64,000 nt of DNA from Bradyrhizobium macuxiense (lineage in GTDB: Bacteria > Pseudomonadota > Alphaproteobacteria > Rhizobiales > Xanthobacteraceae): the NCBI RefSeq assembly GCF_007993935.1, contig NZ_VITY01000001.1, positions 806,001-870,000 of the forward strand, written 5' to 3'. The stretch's first letter is position 1. Every line of letters begins with the position of its first letter. The translations under genes and the position numbers were made by a program. A model generated the notes under the pieces. The model did not search any database and had not been told where the DNA came from. It saw nothing but the letters and a program-made list of their open reading frames with translations. Shown piece by piece: positions 16,437 through 25,003 of the stretch.

Positions 16437-17777
16437 ATGAGCAAACGGCAGCTTTCCCTCAACTTCTTCATCTATCCGGACGGCCATCATGAGGCGGCCT
16501 GGCGCTACAAGGCCTCGACTCCAAACCGCCTCCTCGACGTCACCTATTATCAGGAGCTGGCGCAACGCGCCGAGGCGCACAAGTTCGACGCGGTCTTCTT
16601 CGCCGACGGCCCGGCACTGGCCGAAAATGTCCGGCATGCCGCGCGGTTTCGGCTCGAGCCGATCACTTTGCTCACCGCAATCGCGTCGGCCACCAAGCGC
16701 ATCGGCCTGATCGCGACGGCATCGACGACCTATACCGAGCCATACAATCTGGCGCGGCTGTTCGCCTCGCTGGATCATCTCAGCTGCGGCCGCGCCGGCT
16801 GGAATATCGTCACGACCAGCACGCCGCAGGCGGCGCAGAACTTCGGGCTGCCCGAGCATCCGCCGCATCACGAGCGCTACGAGCGGGCGCGCGAGTATCT
16901 CGACGTCATCACGCGGCTGTGGGACAGTTGGGAAGACGATGCGCTGGTCAATGATCCCGTGTCCGGCGTCTTCGCCGACACCGCCAGGATCCACGCCATC
17001 AACCACGTCGGAAAGCACTTCCGCGTGCGCGGGCCGCTCAACGTCTCGCGGACGCCGCAGGGACGCCCGGTCTATGTGCAGGCCGGCTCCTCCGACGACG
17101 GACGCGCCTTCGCGGCGCGCTTTGCGGAGGCGATCTTCACCGCCCACCAGACACTGTCGAGCGCCCAGGAGTTCTACACCGACATCAAGCGTCAGGCCCG
17201 CGCGTTCGACCGCGGTCCCGATCAGATCAAGATCCTGCCCGGCATCAGCCCATTCATCGCCAGTTCGCAGCTCGAGGCAGATCGGCTGCAGGACGAGTTC
17301 AACGAACTGATCCAGCCGGAATATTCGCTGGCCCAGCTCCGCCAGATGATTGGCCTCGACCTGTCCGGTTTCGACCTCGACGGCCCCTTCCCGCGCCATC
17401 TGATCGACACCGACAGCGCGCGCGGCGTCGCCAGCCGGTTCAAGCTGGTGGTCGATATCGTCGATCGCGAGAAGCCGACGATTCGCCAGCTCGTGCAGCG
17501 TCTCGCCGGCGCCCGAGGCCATTGGGTGATCGCCGGTCCACCGGAGAAGATCGCCGACAACATCCAGACCTGGTTCGAGAACGGCGCGGCCGACGGCTTC
17601 AACGTCATGCCGCCCTGGCTGCCCGGCGGCTTCGATCTCTTCGCCGAGCAGGTCGTGCCGATCCTGCGCAAACGCGGCCTGTTCCGTCACGACTACGAGG
17701 GCACCACGCTGCGCGACCATTACGGCCTGGCCCGGCCGGCGAGCCTTTACTCCAACGCCATCCAGGCGATCGCCTGA
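16437..17777 (+). CDS. NtaA/SnaA/DszA-family FMNH2-dependent monooxygenase (copy 2)
   Basis: The 446-residue product starts MSKRQLSLNFFIYPDGHHEA, with the typical short N-terminal strand. It contains FFADGPALAE, CGRAGWNIVTTS, PHHERYERAREYLDVI, PVYVQAGSSDDGRAFAARFA and a C-terminal GTTLRDHYGL. It belongs to the nitrilotriacetate monooxygenase A family, in a different subgroup from the copy at 10041. Both would need FMNH2 from a reductase; none is adjacent, apart from the flavin reductase at 2502. A sulfur-compound substrate is inferred from the AprAB-like and MetNIQ neighbours. Confidence 0.86.
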   Translation: MSKRQLSLNFFIYPDGHHEAAWRYKASTPNRLLDVTYYQELAQRAEAHKFDAVFFADGPALAENVRHAARFRLEPITLLTAIASATKRIGLIATASTTYTEPYNLARLFASLDHLSCGRAGWNIVTTSTPQAAQNFGLPEHPPHHERYERAREYLDVITRLWDSWEDDALVNDPVSGVFADTARIHAINHVGKHFRVRGPLNVSRTPQGRPVYVQAGSSDDGRAFAARFAEAIFTAHQTLSSAQEFYTDIKRQARAFDRGPDQIKILPGISPFIASSQLEADRLQDEFNELIQPEYSLAQLRQMIGLDLSGFDLDGPFPRHLIDTDSARGVASRFKLVVDIVDREKPTIRQLVQRLAGARGHWVIAGPPEKIADNIQTWFENGAADGFNVMPPWLPGGFDLFAEQVVPILRKRGLFRHDYEGTTLRDHYGLARPASLYSNAIQAIA

Positions 17778-18093
17778 TTTGCCGCCCTTGAGCGGCCCGC
17801 GGCACGGCTGGCGATCACGCCCGCGCCGGGCGCAGAGCCCGGCGTCGCCGGCAGCGATGCTCGCTTTTTTATTTTAAACATAAAATATTTGCGCCACCAG
17901 GAATCGCCGCAGCACGCGTCGGGAAGCCGCCGAGATCGCCTTCCGGCAGGCCGGGCACAGCAAAATTCCGCGCACCGCAGAGCCGATCCGCGCCCCTGAT
18001 CGAGCCTTGAATTTACTTTTGGCACGAACTATCTTGCAGACGACATCGAGGCCGTCACCTTCAACGGGCCCGGATGCCCCCAGGAGATTTGAT
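17778..18093. other. Intergenic region with terminator and AT-rich promoter of the MarR gene
   Basis: After the terminator the sequence becomes AT-rich at 17870-17890. It contains the imperfect dyad TTTTA-AACA-TAAAA (17872-17885), a possible operator or promoter element for the downstream MarR gene. The remainder is GC-rich with no supported gene. Confidence 0.4.
17853..17875 (+). terminator. Rho-independent terminator after FMN monooxygenase copy 2
   Basis: AGCGA-TGC-TCGCT (17853-17865) is followed at once by TTTTTATTTT. A GC-rich 8-bp hairpin (CGCCGGGC 17824-17831 / GCCCGGCG 17837-17844) lies just upstream and may form part of the same structure. Confidence 0.7.
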
Positions 18094-18600
18094 TTGGCAG
18101 TCGCGAAGGCGTCCCCGCCTGTTTCGCCCAAGAACGGGGGAGATCAGGAGGCCGAGTACAGGGCTCAGACACGGCTTTGGCTTCGGCTGCTCGCCTGCAC
18201 GACCCTGATCGAGGGCGAGCTACGGCGCCGGTTCCGCGAAGAATTCGATTTCACGATGCCGCGCTTCGACGTCCTGGCCCAGCTTGACCGCGAGCCGAGT
18301 GGACTGGTGCTGGGAGAGCTGCCGAAGCGGCTGATGGTCTCTGCCGGAAATCTGACACCGATCGTCGATCGGCTGGTCGAGGACGGCTTCATCACCCGCA
18401 CGCCTTCAAACCTGGATCGGCGCGTGCAGATCGTCTGCATGACCGTCGAGGGCCGCAAAGCCTTCAGGCGCATGGCCAAGAGCCACGGCTCGTGGCTGGC
18501 CGAGCTGCTGGCGGGATTTCCGGCTGACCGGCTCGAAGGGTTGACCCGCGAGCTCGACGAGCTCAAGGGCGCCGTCAGGGACGCGATGCAGAAGCCGTGA
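18094..18600 (+). CDS. MarR-family transcriptional regulator, TTG start
   Basis: The TTG at 18094 has AGGAG seven bases upstream, so I place the start there. An upstream TTG at 18007 lacks such a site. The 168-residue product has the winged helix: FDVLAQLDRE, then LGELPKRLMVSAGNLTPIVD (recognition helix), a wing in NLDRRVQIVCMTVEG and flanking dimerisation helices. The gene is convergent with the six-gene catabolic operon ending at 18659. It probably represses that operon and the divergent transporter, with an aromatic or CoA-ester effector as in many catabolic MarR proteins; this is inference. Confidence 0.85.
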   Translation: MAVAKASPPVSPKNGGDQEAEYRAQTRLWLRLLACTTLIEGELRRRFREEFDFTMPRFDVLAQLDREPSGLVLGELPKRLMVSAGNLTPIVDRLVEDGFITRTPSNLDRRVQIVCMTVEGRKAFRRMAKSHGSWLAELLAGFPADRLEGLTRELDELKGAVRDAMQKP

Positions 18601-18658
18601 GGTGACGCTGCGACCAGCGCCGCAGCCGAATGCCCTCCGACACCGTCCCGCCGCTCAA

Positions 18659-19816
18659 TCAGGGCAGCAGCTTGTATTTCCCGTCCTCGATCTGAACCAG
18701 GATCCGTGAGCGCGCATCGACGCCATGCCGATCCGCCGGTGTGTAGGAGTAGACGCCCTGCGTCCCCGCCAGCTCCTTGGTGGTGAACAGCGCCTGGCGA
18801 AGCGCGGTGCGGAATTCCGGCGAGCCCGGCTTGGCGCCGGTCGCCATCGCGCGCTTGGCCGCATCGACGAACACCAGCCAGCCGTCGAAGGAATAGGACG
18901 AGAACGAGTCGGTCGGCGCCTCGCCGTTCGCCTTCTCGAAGGCGGCGCGGAAATCCAACGCAACCTTCTGGATCGGATTGCTGGCCGGAAGCTGCTCGGC
19001 CGCGGTCACCGGCCCAGTCGGACAGATGATTCCATTGGCAGCCTTGCCGGCGAGCCGCAGGAAATCGGCGCTGATGAGCCCGTGGTTGCCGTAGAGCGGC
19101 CCCTTGTATCCGCGTTCGGACAGAGCGATCACCGGCAGCGCACCCGGCGTCCCCGTGCCGCCGAGCATGATGGCGTCGGGCCGCGCGGCCAACGCGCGCA
19201 GCACCTGGGCCGTCACCGACGAATCCGACCGGGCGTAGCGCTCGTTGGCGATGACCTTGATGTCGGCCGCCTTGGCGCTTTGCGACAGCGACTCGTACAT
19301 CAGGTCGCCGAAGGCATCCGAGAATCCGATGAACGCAACGGTCTTCAACCCGCGCGCCTTCATGTGATCGACGATGCCTTGGACGAGAAGCGGCGTCGGT
19401 TGCGGCGTCTGTACCACCCAGGGCCCGCCATCGCCTGATGGTACCGGCGCGATCGGCGACACTGCGATCATCGGAATTTTCATCTCGATCGCGGCCGTCG
19501 CCATCGCCAGCGTCTGCGGCGCGCCCGACGTGCCGATCAGGATGTCGACCTTCTCCTGCTCGACGAGCTTGCGCGCGTTGCGCGCCGACGCCGTGGGATC
19601 GGAGGCGTCGTCGAGCTGGATGACGCGAAGCTTCTCACCGCCGACTTCGCCGACATAGGCCTCACCCGCCGCGATCCCCTTTGCATTGGGAATCCCGATC
19701 GACGACACCGGCCCGCTGAGGCCGGTGACGAATCCGACGAGGACGTCGGCCTGGCCGGCCTGCGGAACGGCGACCAACAACACGGCCGAGGCCAGCAGGG
19801 TCTTCATCGAGATCAT
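18659..19816 (-). CDS. Branched-chain-amino-acid-type ABC substrate-binding protein (copy 1)
   Basis: The 385-residue product starts MISMKTLLASAVLL with a Sec signal ending near GQADV and has a periplasmic type I binding fold: GFVTGLSGPVSSIG, LDDASDPTASARNARKLVE, FIGFSDAFGDLMYESL and SSYSFDGWLVF. Such LivK-like proteins often bind aromatic acids rather than amino acids in alphaproteobacteria. AGGACAGG precedes the ATG. It is last in a six-gene catabolic operon and has a close paralogue at 25004-26155, next to the permeases, so the two may serve one transporter. Confidence 0.87.
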   Translation of the reverse strand: MISMKTLLASAVLLVAVPQAGQADVLVGFVTGLSGPVSSIGIPNAKGIAAGEAYVGEVGGEKLRVIQLDDASDPTASARNARKLVEQEKVDILIGTSGAPQTLAMATAAIEMKIPMIAVSPIAPVPSGDGGPWVVQTPQPTPLLVQGIVDHMKARGLKTVAFIGFSDAFGDLMYESLSQSAKAADIKVIANERYARSDSSVTAQVLRALAARPDAIMLGGTGTPGALPVIALSERGYKGPLYGNHGLISADFLRLAGKAANGIICPTGPVTAAEQLPASNPIQKVALDFRAAFEKANGEAPTDSFSSYSFDGWLVFVDAAKRAMATGAKPGSPEFRTALRQALFTTKELAGTQGVYSYTPADRHGVDARSRILVQIEDGKYKLLP

Positions 19817-19872
19817 GGCACCTGTCCTTCTTGATTTGCGTTTCTTCTGTCGGGCAAGCGCCATCCGCTCGC

Positions 19873-20655
19873 TTAGTTCGCCGAAACCAACGCGATCACG
19901 CGCAGCGGGCTGCCGGAGCCGTTCTGGATCTTCAGGGGCGAAGCCACGATGACGGCGCCGGTGGCAGGAAGCTGATCGAGGTTGCAAAGACACTGCAGGC
20001 CATAGCGGCCGGCGCCATGCAGGAAGTGATGCGCGGGATAAGGCGGCTCAAAATGGCCGGCCTGCCCGGCGTCGGTGCCGATCGTCTCGGTGCCGAAGCC
20101 GATGATGCCGCGCTCCTCGACCAGCCATTTCATCACGGCCGGATTCGGGCCCGGCGTGTGTGCGCCGTCAGCCCTGAGATTGGCATAGTCGCGCCAGCCC
20201 TTCTTGGACCAGTCGGTGCGCAACAGCACCCAATGCCGTTCGGGAATCCGTCCGTGCTTCGCCTCCCAGGCCTCGACGAGCGGGACCGTGAGCACGAAAT
20301 CCGGATCCTGCGCCGCTCCCGCCGAGCAGTCGATGACGCAGGCCGGCGCGATCATGTCCTTGGCCGGCATCGTGTCGACCGAATTGTTCGGCAGGTCCTT
20401 GCCGGTGAACCAGTGAATCGGCGCGTCGAAATGCGTGCCGGTATGCTCGCCGAACGTCACATTGTTCCAGTACCAGGCCGGACCGCGACCGTCGTAGCGC
20501 GATATCTCCTGGATCCGGACCGGCGCTGCCTGGCCAAACTCCGGCGGCAGCACGATGACCGGAAAATCCGGACTGAGCGTGAAGGTCAGATCGACGACGC
20601 GCACCGCGCCGGACGAAATCGCACCAGCCAGCTCCAGGAGATTCTTGCCTTGCAT
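19873..20655 (-). CDS. Cyclase-family metal-dependent hydrolase (kynurenine-formamidase-like)
   Basis: The 260-residue product contains the family signature HTGTHFDAPIH at residues 71-81, which supplies the His and Asp metal ligands, and a late FEPPYPAHHFLHGAGRYGLQ segment. The family includes bacterial kynurenine formamidase, isatin hydrolase and polyketide cyclases. No kynureninase or tryptophan dioxygenase gene is nearby, so kynurenine is not favoured; hydrolysis of a cyclic amide or lactone in the operon's pathway is plausible. GGGAGGACG precedes the ATG. Confidence 0.8.
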   Translation of the reverse strand: MQGKNLLELAGAISSGAVRVVDLTFTLSPDFPVIVLPPEFGQAAPVRIQEISRYDGRGPAWYWNNVTFGEHTGTHFDAPIHWFTGKDLPNNSVDTMPAKDMIAPACVIDCSAGAAQDPDFVLTVPLVEAWEAKHGRIPERHWVLLRTDWSKKGWRDYANLRADGAHTPGPNPAVMKWLVEERGIIGFGTETIGTDAGQAGHFEPPYPAHHFLHGAGRYGLQCLCNLDQLPATGAVIVASPLKIQNGSGSPLRVIALVSAN

Positions 20656-20689
20656 CGTTACGTCCTCCCGCTTGTTTGAAATCCTGATC

Positions 20690-21931
20690 TTATTTGTCGA
20701 GCTCGCGCTCGAGCGCCTTTGGATTCGCCGCAAGACGCTGCTTGATTTCCGCGGCAACGTCCCCGACATAGATCTCCTCGAGCCCGCCCTTGAGCCCGGA
20801 CACGATCGCCTGCGCAACAGCACGCGGCGCGACCTTGGGCGGCGGCACGGTCTGGAACCACTCGGTGTCGACCGGCCCCGTGAACAGGTTCATCACCTTG
20901 ACGCCGCCGGGCCGAAGCTCTGCGCGAAGACAATGCGACAGCGACAGGCAGGCGGCTTGCGACGCCGAGTAGGCGCCGAAAGCGGGCCAGTTCGCCAGCG
21001 CATAGACCGACAGGATATTGACCCAGGCGGCGCTGCTGTTGATGCCATCAGCCCCCCGCATCCGCATCGCGGGACCGAAGGTCTGCGCAAGGTTGATGAA
21101 GCCGAGATAGGCCTGATCGACCTCGTCGCGCGCGATGCTCGTGCCCTTGCGGTCGAGCAGCCCGCCGGGCCGCACATATTCCGTCGTGTTGACGAGGATA
21201 TCGACCTTGCCGCCGATGTCAGCCGCGAGGTCAGTCGCCGACTTTTCGTCGGCCGCATCGAGCGTCACGATCTCGATCCCCGCCTGTCCGCGCAACAGCT
21301 GCTCGCCGGCGAACGGCCGCCACGGTTCGGAAACACCGACGAACACCATCTTCGCGCCCGCGGCCTTCAGCGCCGCAACAGCCTCCTGGCCGATCATGCT
21401 GCGGCCGTTGGTCACGAGCACACGGCGGAATTTCGGATCGGCCGTCATTTCCCGCCACTGCCTGTCGTCTGCCATGTTGGGAGTCTCCCCCTCGGGTCGG
21501 GCAAAGGCCACTGCCTGACCGCTCTTGTCGAGCTGAAACGACATGATGACGGGCGCGCCCTCGACACAGTCGGCATGCAGATGCGCCACCATCGTCGGAC
21601 CGCAGTCCATCCTGACGAGACCGATGCGCCAGGGCGCCCGCTCGCGGAAATAAACATCGCTCGGCACCCGCGCCGTGGTTTCGGCCAGCAGCGCGCCGCG
21701 GCGCGGTGCATCGACGAAAACAAGACCGGCCGACAGACAGGCCGGGCACGCCTCGCGCGCCGGATAGGCGAAAGTGCCGCAGGCCTCACAGCGTTGCAGC
21801 ATGAAGCGACCTTCGGCGGCGGCGCGCGTGAAGCCGTGCGATGTCCGGCTGCGCGGTCGCGGCGGCGACGCCGGAAGCCGCGTCCGCAGCAGCGGGTTCT
21901 TGCGCCGGGGTGGCTCAATCGGATCGATCAT
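20690..21931 (-). CDS. OB-fold (DUF35-type zinc ribbon) / SDR fusion protein
   Basis: Residues 30-160 form a DUF35-type module: a rubredoxin-like zinc ribbon with Cys48, 51, 62 and 65 (RCEACGTF...ACPAC), then an OB-fold. Residues 168-413 form a short-chain dehydrogenase/reductase domain, with VLVTNGRSMIGQ in place of TGxxxGxG. The catalytic YxxxK motif reads YSASQ (Tyr321, Gln325), so the Lys is missing; Ser308 is present. DUF35 proteins partner thiolase-like subunits in CoA-ester aldolases and thiolases, and the thiolase-like gene overlaps this one by 4 bp. I infer a complex acting on a hydroxyacyl- or oxoacyl-CoA, with the SDR half structural or acting unusually. Confidence 0.8.
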   Translation of the reverse strand: MIDPIEPPRRKNPLLRTRLPASPPRPRSRTSHGFTRAAAEGRFMLQRCEACGTFAYPAREACPACLSAGLVFVDAPRRGALLAETTARVPSDVYFRERAPWRIGLVRMDCGPTMVAHLHADCVEGAPVIMSFQLDKSGQAVAFARPEGETPNMADDRQWREMTADPKFRRVLVTNGRSMIGQEAVAALKAAGAKMVFVGVSEPWRPFAGEQLLRGQAGIEIVTLDAADEKSATDLAADIGGKVDILVNTTEYVRPGGLLDRKGTSIARDEVDQAYLGFINLAQTFGPAMRMRGADGINSSAAWVNILSVYALANWPAFGAYSASQAACLSLSHCLRAELRPGGVKVMNLFTGPVDTEWFQTVPPPKVAPRAVAQAIVSGLKGGLEEIYVGDVAAEIKQRLAANPKALERELDK

Positions 21932-23106
21932 CGCGCAGGCCCTGCAAAGATCGCGGCACCGGAGGCCAGGCCGCGGTCATAGTTGATCATACCGAAGCCG
22001 GAGGCGAGAGCGAGCTTTGCATCCTTGACCTGCGTCGGACCAGCTTCTCCCAGGACCTGCCGCAAGCCTTCAACCAGCCCGAGATAGGCGCCGGCGGCGC
22101 CGGGCTGCCCAGCGGAGAGCTGGCCGCCCGAGGTGTTGTGCGGGAAGTCGCCCTCAATCGTCAGATCGTGCTGACGAACGAAGGCTGCGCCCTCGCCCTT
22201 GTTGCAGAAGCCGAGATCCTCGAACTGCATCATCGTGATGACCGGATAGTCGTCATAGGTCTGGACGACATCGAGATCGTCGGGCTTCACGCCGGCCATC
22301 GCGTAGAGCTCGCCGACATCCATCGCCCAGCCGCCGCGCACCTGCATCGGATCGTCGGCGAAAGCATTGTGCCGTTCGATCGTCGACAGCAATCGCGCGG
22401 CCGGCAAGCCGAGCGATGCAGCGGTCTCGTCCCGCATCACGAGGAAAGCCTCGGCCCCGGCGCACGGCATCACGCAATCGAACAGATGAATGGGATCGGA
22501 AATCGGACGGGCCGCCAGATACTGCTCGATCGTCAGCGGCGTCTTCATCAGTGCATGCGGGTTACGCAGCGCGTTGGCGCGCTGGGCGACCGCGATCCTG
22601 CCGACGTCCTCCCGCGTGACGCCATACGTCCGCATATAGTTGCGCGCGATCAGCGCGAAGCTCGCATTGGCGCCGCCTGCACCGTAGGGATAGACCGCGT
22701 CCTGGTTGAAGCGCGAGAAATTCTCGAGCGTCAGGCGGAAGGAATCGACGTGGTTGGTATCGCCGGCCACGCAGGCCACGATATCGGCATCGCGTGCCTG
22801 CACCGCGCGCGCTGCCTTCCGCAACGCCGCAATGGCACTGGCGCCGCCGAGCGGAATCGTGTCCAGCCACCTGACGCACAGCCCGAAATGCTGCGTCAGT
22901 CCAATCCCGCTGTCAGTCCCCATGGTGAAGCTGGAAACGCACAGGCCGTCGATGTCGGAGGCCTTGATGCCGGCCTTCGCGACCAGCGCGCTCAGCGCGC
23001 GACCAATCCACCATTGCGCGCTCTCGATGGAGTAGCGCGCATAGGGGATCGTGACGGGAGCCGCCATCACGATGCCGTCATACGGTGTGCGCAGCGAATT
23101 TTTCAC
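21928..23106 (-). CDS. Thiolase-like protein lacking the nucleophilic Cys, partner of the OB-fold/SDR fusion
   Basis: The 392-residue product is a thiolase-superfamily member of the SCP2/lipid-transfer branch: GLCVSSFTMG (about 54-63), DADIVACVAGD, RNPHALMKTPL and a late GGQLSAGQPGAAGAYLGLVE. At the usual nucleophile position it reads LGGAS (86-90), with no Cys. That is typical of Ltp2-like aldolases and non-condensing thiolase homologues. The GTG start at 23106 has a GGCGG element; ATG 23067 is the alternative, but the residues before it (RTPYDGIV) look conserved. It overlaps the fusion gene by 4 bp, supporting a two-subunit enzyme. Confidence 0.8.
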   Translation of the reverse strand: MKNSLRTPYDGIVMAAPVTIPYARYSIESAQWWIGRALSALVAKAGIKASDIDGLCVSSFTMGTDSGIGLTQHFGLCVRWLDTIPLGGASAIAALRKAARAVQARDADIVACVAGDTNHVDSFRLTLENFSRFNQDAVYPYGAGGANASFALIARNYMRTYGVTREDVGRIAVAQRANALRNPHALMKTPLTIEQYLAARPISDPIHLFDCVMPCAGAEAFLVMRDETAASLGLPAARLLSTIERHNAFADDPMQVRGGWAMDVGELYAMAGVKPDDLDVVQTYDDYPVITMMQFEDLGFCNKGEGAAFVRQHDLTIEGDFPHNTSGGQLSAGQPGAAGAYLGLVEGLRQVLGEAGPTQVKDAKLALASGFGMINYDRGLASGAAIFAGPAR

Positions 23107-23130
23107 CAGCCGCCTGCCTTGCCTGCCGCC

Positions 23131-23559
23131 TCAGATCACCGTCAGCTTCACGTCGATATTGCCACGCGTCGCATTCGAATAGGGGCAGCGCTCGTGCGCG
23201 CCCGCGACGATCTCCTCCGCCACCGCCTTCTCGACGCCGGGCAGGCTGACCTTCAGTTCGACCGCGAGCGCATAACCGACAGGGACCGGTCCCATCGCAA
23301 CCTTCGCGATGACCGACGGCTCGGCAGCGGGCGCGATCTTCCTGGAGCGCGCCACGAGCTTGACCGCGCCAAGAAAGCACGCGGCATAGCCGGCCGCAAA
23401 GAGCTGCTCCGGGTTGGTTCCCTCGCCACCGGGTCCGCCCAGCGATTTCGGCACCGACAGCGACACCGACAGCAGGCCGTCGGCACTTGCGGCCTTGCCG
23501 TCGCGGCCCCCCATAGCGGTCACCTCGGTCTCGTAGAGGATCTTCTCGGGTCGCATCAT
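23131..23559 (-). CDS. Ohr-type organic hydroperoxide reductase (OsmC superfamily)
   Basis: The 142-residue protein has both redox cysteines of the Ohr/OsmC family, Cys61 in AAGYAACFLGA and Cys125 in HERCPYSNATRGN, plus the NPEQLFAAG helix. It reduces organic hydroperoxides with lipoyl or thiol donors. It lies within the catabolic operon (24 and 33 bp from its neighbours), so it may protect against peroxides formed during substrate turnover. Its usual regulator OhrR is not recognisable nearby, although a MarR gene is at the end of the operon. Confidence 0.9.
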   Translation of the reverse strand: MMRPEKILYETEVTAMGGRDGKAASADGLLSVSLSVPKSLGGPGGEGTNPEQLFAAGYAACFLGAVKLVARSRKIAPAAEPSVIAKVAMGPVPVGYALAVELKVSLPGVEKAVAEEIVAGAHERCPYSNATRGNIDVKLTVI

Positions 23560-23592
23560 GTGTGGCTCTCCAAAACTGCTCGGCTGTTCGCG

Positions 23593-24375
23593 TTAACGCT
23601 TGTTGCGCGCGAGCATCGCCCGGAAATCGTCGCGGGCGAGCGCGCTGGCGCGTTTGAAGCTCGGCCCGCGGCTCGGCTCGGTGCCATTGAGCTTCCTGAG
23701 CTGCACCCACATCTCGGCGCTCTTCAATGCCACCGCCGCGCAGTTCACGACCGGCGCGTGGCCGACCTTCAGGCCATGCTCCCGCCCGATCAAGAGGCCC
23801 GGCAGCACGCCGGCGGGGATCACCACGTCGGCTCCGCGCTCCACCAGCGGGAGGGCGCAGGCCAGAAAATCCTCGATCATCCGGGCATGGGCCGCCTGAT
23901 CGCCTGCGAACGCACGTGCGAAATCCTCCGGCTTGCAGCCGAGGCCGGTCACGTGGACGACGCGATCACCGAGGCCGTAACGTTCGGCCTGCTCGTAGTG
24001 CCAGACCTCGAAGACAGGATCGAGCGTCACGAGGCCGAGGCGCCGGCCGAGTTGCGAGGCCGCCAGCAACGTCGCCTCGCCGGTCCCGATCACGGGAATG
24101 TCGAGCGTCGAGCGGAGCTCGTAAAGTCCGGGATCCTGGAAGTGGCCCATCACGAAGGCGTCGAACCCGCTCTCTTCGGCCGCGATGCCGTTGTCGATGG
24201 CCTGAACCGCGCAGCGCAGTTCGGCGAGCCGGCCGAACTCCCGATCCGGCGGCGAAATGCCCTCCACCTGAACCGTCGTGCCGGGCGCAGCGATCGTGTT
24301 GAGGTACTCCGACAGCCGCGCCATATAGGGCGCGTTCACGCTCGCATCGACGAAACTCTGCCAGAAGATGCGCAT
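23593..24375 (-). CDS. Asp/Glu/hydantoin racemase-family protein with one catalytic Cys replaced
   Basis: The 260-residue product starts MRIFWQSFVDASVNAPY with GGAGAAG-type Shine-Dalgarno sequence (AGGAGAAGG). The family normally uses two Cys residues. Here the second is present (Cys212 in PVVNCAAVAL) but the first position reads MGHFQDPGL, with His78 in place of Cys. That pattern suggests an isomerase- or decarboxylase-like activity rather than a classical two-base racemase, as in maleate isomerase and arylmalonate decarboxylase relatives. It is first in the operon. The substrate is unknown. Confidence 0.78.
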   Translation of the reverse strand: MRIFWQSFVDASVNAPYMARLSEYLNTIAAPGTTVQVEGISPPDREFGRLAELRCAVQAIDNGIAAEESGFDAFVMGHFQDPGLYELRSTLDIPVIGTGEATLLAASQLGRRLGLVTLDPVFEVWHYEQAERYGLGDRVVHVTGLGCKPEDFARAFAGDQAAHARMIEDFLACALPLVERGADVVIPAGVLPGLLIGREHGLKVGHAPVVNCAAVALKSAEMWVQLRKLNGTEPSRGPSFKRASALARDDFRAMLARNKR

Positions 24376-25003
24376 CGCCCTTCTCCTCGAACAGTGACAG
24401 GAGCATCGGCCATCGGCGTGCCGACGGAGATATTTCAACCATAAACTAATTGACGCGTCAAATGCGCGCGGCGGAGCCCGCCAAGGCGACTGCTCCATCG
24501 CAACCAGAGGGCCCAATTTTCGGGACAAAGAAATGGAGGAAAATGGCGCGCGCGGAGGAAATTGTATGCAGCAACATTTTTTTCTGACAGCCCCGTGACA
24601 CGTGTTGACGGCGCCACGGATAATACTTTAGGCTTTAAGTAATCGACCACCGGCCGCTGCCGGTGGCAATGACGATGATGTTGCAGGGCACCGATTTTGA
24701 GAAACTCAATCGCGTGGACTAGCGTCGGGCCGCAATGGCCGGCAGCAGCATCGCCGGCCGCGCAGCGCGGCGGCGGCATTCGTCGTCTTTCGCTTCGACA
24801 GATGCCCGCGGGCTGCAGTCGCCCCGCCCGCTATTCGAGCGGCACGCCTCGCCATGGCCGCTGACGCCCCGGCCGAGCGAAACTTCCCCTCGCCGCGCCC
24901 GGCGTCTGGCGCTGCAGCAATGCCTTCAATCGGTTCGTTCGCGGCTCGGGCTCCCGCCCGGCTTCCAGACATTCGTACCCAGCATCAACGGAGGACAACG
25001 CAA
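24376..25003. other. Divergent regulatory region between the catabolic operon and the Liv-type transporter
   Basis: This 628-bp region carries no convincing gene. It contains the palindrome TTGACGCGTCAA at 24450-24461, ACACGTGT at 24598-24605 and an AT-rich stretch with a run of T at about 24570-24585. It should hold both divergent promoters. Confidence 0.5.
24450..24461. promoter_or_regulatory. Perfect 12-bp palindrome, candidate MarR/GntR operator
   Basis: TTGACGCGTCAA lies 74 bp upstream of the racemase-like start, in the divergent region. Flanking bases extend the symmetry imperfectly to 16 bp. The candidate regulator is the MarR protein at 18094, at the far end of the operon; the link is inference. 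Confidence 0.5.

Noticed and set aside
21841..24444. Very long plus-strand open frame of about 867 codons
   Set aside because: It runs antisense to the thiolase-like, Ohr and racemase-like genes and has no family-like sequence; long antisense frames are common in high-GC DNA.
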